DNA of 7,193 nt from Candidatus Zixiibacteriota bacterium. GTDB taxonomy: Bacteria; Zixibacteria; MSB-5A5; GN15; FEB-12. The stretch lies in contig JACZYS010000015.1 of assembly GCA_022570975.1 (NCBI GenBank), forward strand, positions 6,453-13,645, in the 5' to 3' direction. Numbering within the stretch: the first letter of the stretch is position 1; the number at the start of each line of letters is the position of its first letter. This document shows, piece by piece, positions 1-6,246 of this stretch. The position numbers and the translations under genes are program-made. The notes under the pieces were generated by a model that had not been told where the DNA came from, made no database searches, and was given only the letters and a program-made list of their open reading frames with translations.

Positions 1-118
1 CAATAATGTCTATTCCATGTCCTGTAATCCTTCCTGCCCATCCATGGGAACCTGCATTAGTAGTTGTTATTGTGCCATGAGACAGATTATGTTCTATTAG
101 TAAAAAATCATGCTGAGT
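1..118 (-). other. Open reading segment at left edge, possible gene remnant
   Basis: On the minus strand a frame stays open for 39 codons, from just after a TAA (read from 119-121) to the window edge. It has no ATG, GTG or TTG start. The peptide is rich in Gly, Thr and His and ends in GSHGWAGRITGHGIDII. It looks protein-like and faintly recalls the 'FLIENR ... GHGLLI' part of M6-type metallopeptidases, but that is only an impression. Two plus-strand frames are also open here, ending at 78-80 (TGA) and 98-100 (TAG), so the tail of a gene entering from the left on the plus strand is an alternative. The reading could also be chance. I cannot choose without the flanking sequence. Confidence 0.2.
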
Positions 119-546
119 TTAAAATAAATAGCGGACTCGTCATAATAACATAACATTCGAACATCTCTGGGAGAGAAAAGTGATGACAGGGTGCCGCCAA
201 TGTCCATGTAAATATCTCTTTTGGACCAACCTTCGCGATAACCGTCATCCAGTTCCTTTATCAGTCCAAGACCTATTGAAAAGACAGAAGAAATAAATTT
301 GTCTTTGGTAATTCTATAAGACAGGTCGGCCAGAGAATAACTACCCATATAATGCACAAATTTATCAGGAGATTTTATTACCCAGTTTTTGTTATCTACA
401 AAATACCAGTAATCTTTTGTGACTGGAAGCTCTTTGAATTTATCATTTCGGGGGTAAGATCCTGCCTTAGCCGTTTCAATGGGAAGGAGAGACATGCCAA
501 GGCAGAAAATTATGATCAGGAATATGATTTTTATAATCTTTTTCAT
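97..546 (-). CDS. Small exported protein, YfiM/DUF2279-like
   Basis: A 149-residue protein of unknown role. The N-terminus is a clear Sec signal peptide: KK at 2-3, a very hydrophobic core at about residues 7-21, and a probable signal peptidase I site after TAKA (residue 28). No lipobox is present. The mature part has the spaced polar pattern of the YfiM/DUF2279 group, which also resembles VanZ-like proteins: D61-K-x-x-H65, then a small hydrophobic segment (about 86-96), then K97-E98-x-D100-D101 followed by G-W-S-x-x-D111-x-x-x-D115-x-G-G. This is read by eye from the family pattern; the family has no firmly known activity. The ATG at 544-546 is chosen because it gives the complete signal peptide, although no good Shine-Dalgarno sequence precedes it. 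The gene is divergent from the beta-propeller gene and stands alone on its strand within the window. The length fits a complete small family member. The family assignment is moderate and the function is unknown. Confidence 0.7.
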   Translation of the reverse strand: MKKIIKIIFLIIIFCLGMSLLPIETAKAGSYPRNDKFKELPVTKDYWYFVDNKNWVIKSPDKFVHYMGSYSLADLSYRITKDKFISSVFSIGLGLIKELDDGYREGWSKRDIYMDIGGTLSSLFSPRDVRMLCYYDESAIYFKLSMIFY

Positions 547-628
547 TTCAATAGAGCCAATTGCAAGGAGTATGCCGGTTTTCCAGCGAAAACTTTTAGG
601 ACGGTAAGTTTATGTAGTCTAAGTTGTT

Positions 629-648
629 ACGAGTAATTTACTACTCGT
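629..648. repeat. Inverted repeat, 7-bp stem
   Basis: ACGAGTA and TACTCGT pair perfectly around the six-base loop ATTTAC. There is no T-tract, so it is not a terminator. It lies 83 bases upstream of the YfiM-like start and about 190 upstream of the propeller start, where a dimeric regulator could bind. That role is inference. Confidence 0.35.
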
Positions 649-700
649 GTCCGGGAGTGCATTTTAAATCATACTGTGAAACAAAATTCAGAATTATGAA

Positions 701-729
701 AAAGGCTTCCTAATTTTCAGAAAGCCTTT
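701..729. terminator. Orphan terminator-like hairpin
   Basis: AAAGGCTT (701-708) pairs perfectly with AAGCCTTT (722-729) around a 13-base loop. Read on the minus strand the stem runs into TTTTT; read on the plus strand it is followed by TTTATTG. The stem has only three G-C pairs, so it would be a weak terminator. It sits between two divergent genes, where neither needs one. It may end a small transcript, block readthrough, or be left from a lost gene. Confidence 0.3.
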
Positions 730-763
730 ATTGATTGATATCTTCGCCCTTCGTAGAGGTATT

Positions 764-810
764 GTGATAAGTGTAACTGTCTCAATTGCAAGAGTGATAA
801 AAGTAATTGT
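764..810 (+). repeat. Imperfect 17-base direct repeat, 30-base period
   Basis: GTGATAAGTGTAACTGT (764-780) and GTGATAAAAGTAATTGT (794-810) match at 14 of 17 positions. The starts are 30 bases apart, close to three helical turns. The second copy runs into the -35 element of the predicted promoter at 807-835. This layout would suit paired sites for a transcription regulator of the propeller gene, but no known regulator motif is recognised. Confidence 0.35.
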
Positions 811-835
811 AAAATCCGCATTGTTCTGTTATAAT
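807..835 (+). promoter_or_regulatory. Sigma-70-like promoter for the beta-propeller gene
   Basis: TTGTAA (807-812) and a perfect TATAAT (830-835) are separated by 17 bases, the optimal distance. Transcription would begin near 842, at or very close to the chosen ATG. The mRNA would then be almost leaderless, or the true start would be the ATG at 896. The region is AT-rich, so chance matches are possible, and the sigma factor preferences of this lineage are unknown. Confidence 0.4.
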
Positions 836-841
836 ATTTAT

Positions 842-2455
842 ATGACTATCTATTTTAGGTTTGAGCAAATCAAGAGTTGGAGACTTAAAATCGGAATGTT
901 CATACTTGTATCATTCATTTCTTCTGCAATCAATGCTAATGACTGGAGGACTTATCAATACAATGCCCAGCATATTGGTGTGTCAGATGCCGATAGCTTA
1001 AATTTCCCATTACAATTGAACTGGGAAAGACGAATATCAACACCTAGAGAAGATCGAAATGCACATTTGATGCCATTAACAATAGTAGGAAATAGAGTAT
1101 TTGTTACAAATACAAATACAGGCATGCATCAATGTGATTGTGGAATTTTTATGTGCCTTGATGTTTTTACTGGAGATTCGCTTTGGAGCCCGACTATTGA
1201 TAATGGTACTTATCTGTCGCAGGCTACTTATGCTTTTGGGAATGTCTATTTTCAAAAAAGCAGAGGAGACGAACCTTCAACAATATATTCATACAAACTC
1301 TTTACCGGAGAAAAAAATTGGAGCGCAACATATCCAACGCAAATTACTAGGCCATTTGCTCCAACAATTTATGACAGTCTCCTGTTTTTTTGCGGAGGAA
1401 CGTATGGTGGATTGTTCTGTGTTGACCCTTTTACTGTTGAACAGAAATGGTTTACGCGTTTTGCACCGTTTGATGCCTGGTCTCCAACGGTTTATAAAGG
1501 CAAAGTTTATGGAGAATTCAACGGCTACATGGGAATTTATGATCTCTTAACCGGAGAACAACTCAAAGTATTTTATATTAGAGACACAACAAACAAAGTT
1601 AGCAACAATTTACAAGAACCCTTTCACTCGCTTTCTACCCAGACTGGCTTCGCATACTGCTCACCCGTGATTGATACTGTTAAGGAAGTTTTATATAATA
1701 ATTCCATAATTGAATTGACTGCCTATGATATTAATGAAGATTCAATTTTATGGTACAGAAAGGGCAAGTTCTTTAACTATACGATCAACGGAATCAATGC
1801 AACTACTCCGCCCATATATGATGATAAAGTAATAATCTTGGACAGCACCTGTTTAGTAGTAATTGATGCCAATTCAGGTGAAGATTTGTGGGAGTCGTGT
1901 GATGATGGTAATCTTATTTATAATCCGGTAATTGGTAATGGTTACGTTTTTGTGTCGTCGTATGTTCAGGTTTATGCAATTGATTTAGAAACATATGAAA
2001 CAGTCTGGACATATCCCGTGGGCGGAAATTTGAGTCTCTCCAACAACGGATTGTTCATATCATCAGATGATGGGATGGTTTATTGTTTTGGGGATATTGT
2101 CTCATTTGATTCAGCTGTTGTTGCAGATACCGGTGATATAAAAACAGGAGTCGAAGAACTAGCGAATGGGATACCAGAAGGGTTCTCTATATCACAGAAT
2201 TACCCCAATCCATTTAACCCGGATACAAGAATCGAATTTTCATTGCCAACCTCATCTATTACAAAGTTAGAAATATTCAATATTACCGGACAGCATGTGA
2301 AGACATTGTTCAATAAGAAATTGTCGCCTGGAAATCATGTAGCAAGTTGGGATGGAAGAGATGACAATGGCAATATTCTCTCTTCAGGAATTTATTTTTA
2401 TAAATTGTCAACTGAAGAGTATTCTACAAGCAAGAAAATGATTCTTTTAAAATAA
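842..2455 (+). CDS. Secreted PQQ-like beta-propeller protein with type IX-style C-terminal sorting domain
   Basis: A 537-residue exported protein. Residues 1-32 form a long signal peptide: basic stretch K11-R14-K16, hydrophobic core at about 18-29, likely cleavage after INA (32). Residues about 33-420 contain repeats of PQQ/pyrrolo-quinoline-like propeller blades, seen as 'ALD-x-x-TGE-x-x-W' variants: GDSLW (111-115), GEKNW (156-160), VEQKW (199-203), GEQL, DSILW, GEDLW (346-350) and YETVW (385-389). Such folds are usually binding scaffolds unless calcium and quinone ligands are present, and I cannot identify those. After a linker, residues 448-537 form a FlgD-like/type IX sorting module: NYPNPFNP (453-460), W503-D-G-R-D-D, GIYFYKL (515-521), and KKMILLK at the end. 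This predicts passage through the outer membrane and surface attachment or release. Nine cysteines in the mature protein are unusual. The ATG at 842 gives a basic n-region. The ATG at 896, with GGAGA 12 bases upstream, would give a signal peptide without basic residues. Substrate and role are unknown. Confidence 0.85.
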   Translation: MTIYFRFEQIKSWRLKIGMFILVSFISSAINANDWRTYQYNAQHIGVSDADSLNFPLQLNWERRISTPREDRNAHLMPLTIVGNRVFVTNTNTGMHQCDCGIFMCLDVFTGDSLWSPTIDNGTYLSQATYAFGNVYFQKSRGDEPSTIYSYKLFTGEKNWSATYPTQITRPFAPTIYDSLLFFCGGTYGGLFCVDPFTVEQKWFTRFAPFDAWSPTVYKGKVYGEFNGYMGIYDLLTGEQLKVFYIRDTTNKVSNNLQEPFHSLSTQTGFAYCSPVIDTVKEVLYNNSIIELTAYDINEDSILWYRKGKFFNYTINGINATTPPIYDDKVIILDSTCLVVIDANSGEDLWESCDDGNLIYNPVIGNGYVFVSSYVQVYAIDLETYETVWTYPVGGNLSLSNNGLFISSDDGMVYCFGDIVSFDSAVVADTGDIKTGVEELANGIPEGFSISQNYPNPFNPDTRIEFSLPTSSITKLEIFNITGQHVKTLFNKKLSPGNHVASWDGRDDNGNILSSGIYFYKLSTEEYSTSKKMILLK

Positions 2456-2554
2456 TGTTTTCCCAAATGCAATTCTTAAAGCTTACTTTCAAACACATCA
2501 CGAGGGAATTCTAAGCCAATTACCAGAGTGTACCTCTGCTCTCTACCTTGCCAA

Positions 2555-4975
2555 CTACCCGACTATTCTGGCTACATCCTTGACCAGGTCGCCGGGTTTT
2601 AAAGTTATCAAACGCACGCCTTGCGTGTTGCGGCCAATTATCTTGATGTTCTTGACTGATTGCCGGTTGGCGATACCGTTTTTGGTAATCAGAATCAGTT
2701 CATCTTCGTCCAGGACTTCTTTAATTGTCACAACCTCGCCGTTTCTATCAGAGGTTTTGACGTTGATGATTCCTTTACCGCCTCGATTGGTGACGCGGTA
2801 GTCATCAATTGAGGTTCTCTTCCCATATCCGTTTTCAGTAACAACCAACAGTGAACTGTCTCTTTTTACGACTACCATTCCTATGGCGTAGTCGCCTTTG
2901 GCAAGTTTGATTCCTTTGACTCCGTAAGCAGTTCTTCCCATGCTGCGGACTTTTTCTTCCGGGAAGCGGATAGCCATACCTTTTCTGGTTGCAATAACAA
3001 TTTCAAAAGTGCCATCTGTTAAAGCGGCTTCAATCAGTTCATCATCTTTGGGAAGATTCATGGCGTTGACACCGGCAACTCTTGGGTGAGAGAAGGCATC
3101 CAGAGGTGTTTTCTTGATTACTCCTTTGCGAGTAGCCATAACGACATACTGGTCTTTTGAGAATTCTCTTACTTTACAGAAAGCAGTAATCATTTCCCCT
3201 TTTTCCATTTTGCACATATTGACAATAGGTTTTCCTTTTGCGGTTCTTCCGCCGGTGGGGATATTATGAACTTTCACCCAATAACAACGTCCTTTGCTTG
3301 AGAAAAAGAGAATATAGTCATGGGTTGAGGCAACAAAGAGATGTTCGGCGAAATCTTCTTCTTTGGTCTCAATGCCGATAACACCTTTTCCGCCTCTTTG
3401 CTGATTACGGTATGAGGTGATGGAGAGCCGTTTAACATAGCCCAGGTGGGAAATAGTTATGGCCATTTCTTCGTCGGCAATCAAATCTTCGACAGTCATT
3501 TCCTCGGCGGCATCCTGAATTTCTGTTCTTCTATCATCACCAAATCTGGTCGCCAAATCAGTAGTTTCATCTTTGACAATATTCAAGCGCATCTGTTTGG
3601 AATCCAAAATTGCCTTTAATCCGGCAATTTTTTTAATCAGTTCCAGATACTCATCTTCAATTTTCTTGCGTTCCAGTCCGGTAAGTCGGGCCAGACGCAT
3701 TTCAAGAATTGCTGTTGCCTGACGCTCAGATAGTTTGAATTTTTTTATCAATCCGGCTTGGGCGGTGGCGGTATCTTTTGATTTTTTTATCAGCTCAATA
3801 ACAGCGTCTATATTATCTAAGGCAATCCGGTAGCCCTCTAAAATGTGGGCACGTTCTTCTGCTTTTTTCAGATCAAACTTTGTTCTGCGAACTATAATTT
3901 CATGGCGGTGGTCAATAAAGGCCTGCATAAATTCTCTAAGAGACATTAGTTTAGGTTCACCTTTGTCCAGGCCAACCATGTTAACCGAAAAAGTTACCTG
4001 CATGGTGGTATGTTTGTAGAGCTGATTTAAGATGACTTCAGCTTGAACATCACGTCTGAGCTCAACAACAATCCGCATGCCATCGCGGTCTGATTCATCG
4101 CGAAGGTCGGTGATGCCGATTATTCTTTTGTCTCTTACCAAATCAGCAATTTTTTCAATCAGGTTGGATTTGTTTACCTGGTATGGGATTTCAGTGATAA
4201 CAATCGCTTCTTTTCCGCTCTGCATATGCTCAATAGCGGCTCTGGCTCTTACAGAAAGATGTCCCTTGCCGGTTTCATATGCTTTTCTAATGCCTTCGCG
4301 TCCGTTAATAATTCCACCGGTAGGAAAATCCGGGCCGGGGATAAAATGCATCAGTTCGGCATTGGTGGCTTTTGGATTGTCAATCAAGTGGACAATAGCT
4401 TTGGTAACTTCATTTAAATTATGAGGCGGGCAATTGGTGGCCATGCCAACGGCAATACCCGTTGAACCGTTGCAGATTAGGTTTGGAAATTTGCCGGGGA
4501 GGACCACAGGCTCTTCACGGGTAGCGTCATAATTTTCGATGAAATTGACAGTCTCCTTTTCCAAATCAGAAAGAATCTCAACCGCTATCGGCGTCAGTTT
4601 TGCTTCCGTATAACGCATGGCCGCGGCACCGTCTCCATCAATCGAGCCAAAATTCCCCTGACCGTTTATTAAAGGGTAACGCATGTTGAAGTCCTGTGCC
4701 ATTCTGACAAGGGTCGGATAAATCACCTGTTCACCGTGGGGGTGATAGTTGCCGGAAGTGTCACCGGCAATTTTTGCGCATTTTCTGTGAGCCTTATTTG
4801 GTTGAAGGTTAAGGTCGTTCATGGCCACCAAGATTCTACGGTTGGATGGTTTTAATCCATCTCGGATATCCGGCAAGGCACGATTGGTGATTACTGACAT
4901 TGAGTAATCCAAATATGAGGATTTCATCTCCTCTTCTAAGAAAATAGTTTCAATTTTTTGGCGGTCTAAAGCCAT
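2555..4975 (-). CDS. gyrA: DNA gyrase subunit A
   Basis: Subunit A of the type IIA topoisomerase that introduces negative supercoils, working in the cytoplasm as A2B2 with GyrB. The protein is 806 residues (E. coli 875). The winged-helix breakage-reunion domain comes first, with D39-G-L-K42-P and the catalytic Y122 in R121-Y122-T-E. GIAVGMATN has the DNA-intercalating I174, and EIPYQVNK lies at 262-269. A coiled-coil arm spans about 365-470. The C-terminal pinwheel carries a GyrA box, QQRGGKG (525-531), which supports GyrA over ParC, plus blade motifs such as RGGKG (731-735) and GRNTQGV (781-787). It ends without the acidic tail of E. coli. Numbering through Y122 matches E. coli exactly, so the quinolone-region changes can be read directly: E82, Q83 and P87 instead of D82, S83 and D87; N45 replaces H45. 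The ATG at 4973-4975 follows AGGGGA by six bases; the frame is open for 27 more codons upstream but these look untranslated. gyrB is not adjacent. It converges on the propeller gene across 99 bases. Confidence 0.98.
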   Translation of the reverse strand: MALDRQKIETIFLEEEMKSSYLDYSMSVITNRALPDIRDGLKPSNRRILVAMNDLNLQPNKAHRKCAKIAGDTSGNYHPHGEQVIYPTLVRMAQDFNMRYPLINGQGNFGSIDGDGAAAMRYTEAKLTPIAVEILSDLEKETVNFIENYDATREEPVVLPGKFPNLICNGSTGIAVGMATNCPPHNLNEVTKAIVHLIDNPKATNAELMHFIPGPDFPTGGIINGREGIRKAYETGKGHLSVRARAAIEHMQSGKEAIVITEIPYQVNKSNLIEKIADLVRDKRIIGITDLRDESDRDGMRIVVELRRDVQAEVILNQLYKHTTMQVTFSVNMVGLDKGEPKLMSLREFMQAFIDHRHEIIVRRTKFDLKKAEERAHILEGYRIALDNIDAVIELIKKSKDTATAQAGLIKKFKLSERQATAILEMRLARLTGLERKKIEDEYLELIKKIAGLKAILDSKQMRLNIVKDETTDLATRFGDDRRTEIQDAAEEMTVEDLIADEEMAITISHLGYVKRLSITSYRNQQRGGKGVIGIETKEEDFAEHLFVASTHDYILFFSSKGRCYWVKVHNIPTGGRTAKGKPIVNMCKMEKGEMITAFCKVREFSKDQYVVMATRKGVIKKTPLDAFSHPRVAGVNAMNLPKDDELIEAALTDGTFEIVIATRKGMAIRFPEEKVRSMGRTAYGVKGIKLAKGDYAIGMVVVKRDSSLLVVTENGYGKRTSIDDYRVTNRGGKGIINVKTSDRNGEVVTIKEVLDEDELILITKNGIANRQSVKNIKIIGRNTQGVRLITLKPGDLVKDVARIVG

Positions 4976-4981
4976 TGTAAA

Positions 4982-4987
4982 TCCCCT
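4982..4987 (-). promoter_or_regulatory. Ribosome binding site of gyrA
   Basis: On the minus strand AGGGGA sits six bases before the ATG at 4973-4975. It is the best Shine-Dalgarno sequence in the window. It fixes the start of gyrA at MALDRQ rather than at the in-frame codon 27 residues upstream. Confidence 0.75.
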
Positions 4988-5026
4988 AAGTAGTAGGTAA
5001 AAGGTCTGTATTTCATGAACACTAAA

Positions 5027-5056
5027 AGTATAGTTTTTTTCTCCTTCAGGCAACAA
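5027..5056 (-). promoter_or_regulatory. Likely gyrA promoter
   Basis: Reading the minus strand, TTGTTG (5051-5056) and TATACT (5027-5032) are 18 bases apart. The -10 matches five of six consensus positions and the -35 three of six. Transcription would start near 5020, giving a leader of about 45 bases that contains the gyrA ribosome binding site. Placement is sensible, but the -35 is weak. Confidence 0.4.
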
Positions 5057-5071
5057 AAAAAGAGCCGATAT

Positions 5072-5087
5072 GTTGAATATATTCGAC
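5072..5087. repeat. Palindrome in the gyrA divergent spacer
   Basis: GTTGAATATATTCGAC has a perfect core GAATATATTC (5075-5084) extended by two more Watson-Crick pairs and one G-T mismatch. It lies just upstream of the predicted gyrA -35 and about 80 bases before the plus-strand gene starting at 5165. It could be an operator serving either gene. There is no T-tract, so it is not a terminator. In AT-rich DNA a short palindrome can arise by chance. Confidence 0.3.
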
Positions 5088-5164
5088 TGTTAAACAAGAA
5101 CTTAGCAAGATTCTTAGCCTCTTTTTGCAGAGCTGTAATTTGTTTAAAAATAAACGGCCAAAAC

Positions 5165-5698
5165 ATGAGACATATACTTTTTTCATTTGTAATAATTTTG
5201 GTAGTTTCTATTGGATTTATAATGAGAATTGATAATTCACCGAAGTCCGATGAAATTCCAGAGGGCATTTTAAGGTTTTCGTTCAATCCGGTTTCTCTTG
5301 AGGGGAGTTGGTTTTCGCCGGGGCTTTTTCATAATGTCGAAGAGGATTATAATATGTCAGTAATGGGCTATCTGGATATCATAAGCACAAAAAACAAAAA
5401 TGAGTTCATGACCTATATGAATTCTGAGGGGGGAGAATATTTTTATTCAGACAGCGGTCAGTTGCGTATAATAAACGACTCGGTTTTTTGGGACATATGG
5501 GAGTTTGGTTATGAGAAAATGTCATACAAAGGTAAGCTGGAAGGTGATATTATTTATTTGATATCAGAAGAAGACGGAATTAAGCAAAAGTATCTGCTGT
5601 ATTTTGTATTGCCAAATCAATTATATTACAGAAACGAGATATTTGTAGACCTGGCAAAAACAAACTGGGTGGAGTATAGTTTTAGGAAAGAAGCATAA
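5165..5698 (+). CDS. Exported or membrane-anchored protein of unknown function, first of a paralogous pair
   Basis: A 177-residue protein I do not recognise. Residues 4-20 form one hydrophobic segment preceded by R2-H3 and followed by R21. There is no clear signal peptidase site or lipobox, so it is either a signal peptide or an uncleaved anchor, with the rest in the periplasm. The soluble part begins with L45-E-G-S-W49 and alternates hydrophobic and polar residues as in a beta-barrel, a pattern recalling lipocalin-like DUF1579 proteins; that is weak inference. Residues Y94-S-D-S-G98, W109-D-I-W112, Y121-K-G and P150-N-Q-L are collinear with the next gene product, so the two are homologues. 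The ATG at 5165 is preferred over the in-frame ATG at 5015 because the intervening 50 residues would bury the hydrophobic segment inside the chain. No Shine-Dalgarno sequence is evident. It is probably co-transcribed with the following gene, whose start lies five bases after this stop, and is divergent from gyrA. Confidence 0.7.
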   Translation: MRHILFSFVIILVVSIGFIMRIDNSPKSDEIPEGILRFSFNPVSLEGSWFSPGLFHNVEEDYNMSVMGYLDIISTKNKNEFMTYMNSEGGEYFYSDSGQLRIINDSVFWDIWEFGYEKMSYKGKLEGDIIYLISEEDGIKQKYLLYFVLPNQLYYRNEIFVDLAKTNWVEYSFRKEA

Positions 5699-5703
5699 CT
5701 TAC

Positions 5704-6246
5704 TTGAAAAGTAATTTTGAGAGATATTGCGGCTTACTTTCTTTTTTGTCATGCCTGGCCTTATTTTCAATGGCTAATATAATAGCGGGTGAAAGAGAAG
5801 AATTAAATCTTAAGTCTCTTGATGGTGACTGGGAGGGAAAAGGAACAGTAGTTGTGCCGGGAACTTCGATAACGATGGATATAGAAGGAAGCGCCCGGTT
5901 TGAATATATAAATGAAGATAATTATCTGAAGACAAGTATTGTAGCCGAAAAATTTATGTTCACATACCGGGATACCGGTCATATGGTTTATGATAATAAA
6001 TCAAATATAGTGACCTGGGAAATCTGGAACAACATCAAGCAGTATGCCAAATACGAAGGGGTCTATAAAGATTCTGTTATTTCCACCACCAGAAATCATA
6101 GGGGTAGGCTTTATTTTGCCCGGATTGAAATTAAACACCCGGACAGTTTGGTTTTTATATTATCGGAAAGTCAAAAAGATGCAGAGCCGATCAACCGGGC
6201 CTCAATTCTTTTAGTAAGAAAAACCATTCCACCCCCGACAGACTAA
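5704..6246 (+). CDS. Periplasmic lipocalin-like protein of unknown function (DUF1579-like?), second of a paralogous pair
   Basis: A 180-residue protein beginning with TTG. That start gives a full signal peptide: K2, R7, a hydrophobic core at about 10-28, and possible cleavage after IIAG (26-29). The first in-frame ATG (residue 23) would destroy it. An AGGAAAG stretch inside the end of the upstream gene may serve as a distant ribosome binding site, or translation may be coupled across the five-base gap. The mature protein opens with L39-D-G-D-W43-E-G-K-G-T, reminiscent of the 'L-x-G-x-W-x-G-x-G' opening of DUF1579 and other lipocalin-like barrels that bind small hydrophobic ligands. Y88-R-D-T-G92, W105-E-I-W108, Y117-E-G and P146-D-S-L align with the upstream product almost without gaps. 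The C-terminus is a proline-rich tail (PPPTD). The TAA stop overlaps the stop of the VanY-like gene on the other strand by four bases. Exported and probably beta-rich; ligand and role unknown. Confidence 0.75.
   Translation: MKSNFERYCGLLSFLSCLALFSMANIIAGEREELNLKSLDGDWEGKGTVVVPGTSITMDIEGSARFEYINEDNYLKTSIVAEKFMFTYRDTGHMVYDNKSNIVTWEIWNNIKQYAKYEGVYKDSVISTTRNHRGRLYFARIEIKHPDSLVFILSESQKDAEPINRASILLVRKTIPPPTD

Larger units (their letters stand above)
547..841. other. Divergent intergenic region
   Basis: This spacer lies between the start of the YfiM-like gene (minus) and the chosen start of the beta-propeller gene (plus). It holds a 7-bp-stem palindrome, a terminator-like hairpin, a 17-base imperfect direct repeat and a sigma-70-like promoter, each listed separately. 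The frame of the propeller gene stays open upstream to a TTG at 731, but the added 37 residues look like translated spacer and would put charged, non-signal sequence ahead of the signal peptide. I see no convincing gene here. Confidence 0.6.

Noticed and set aside
352..636. Plus-strand open frame of 94 codons
   Set aside because: It overlaps the YfiM-like gene antisense, lacks domain-like features, and the minus-strand frame has a signal peptide and family pattern.
731..744. FNR-like box (TTGAT-N4-ATCTT)
   Set aside because: The second half matches poorly and its distance from the predicted promoter is unsuitable; likely chance.
731..841. In-frame N-terminal extension of the propeller gene from TTG
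   Set aside because: It would place about 37 residues before the signal peptide, and it coincides with the promoter and direct repeats.
1101..1550. Second plus-strand frame of 149 codons inside the propeller gene
   Set aside because: Out-of-frame shadow of a well-supported protein, with no recognisable features.
2524..2538. Small hairpin CAGAG-TGTAC-CTCTG between the propeller gene and gyrA
   Set aside because: Only five base pairs and no T-tract on either strand; not supportable as a terminator.
4077..4424. Plus-strand open frames within gyrA (also 2580-2801 and 4226-4417)
   Set aside because: Antisense shadows of the strongly conserved gyrA coding sequence.
4976..5056. N-terminal extension of GyrA by 27 residues
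   Set aside because: The extension has no GyrA homology, overlaps the predicted promoter, and the downstream ATG has the AGGGGA ribosome binding site and normal family start.
4966..5286. Minus-strand open frame of 106 codons
   Set aside because: Overlaps the gyrA start and the plus-strand exported gene, with no domain or signal features.
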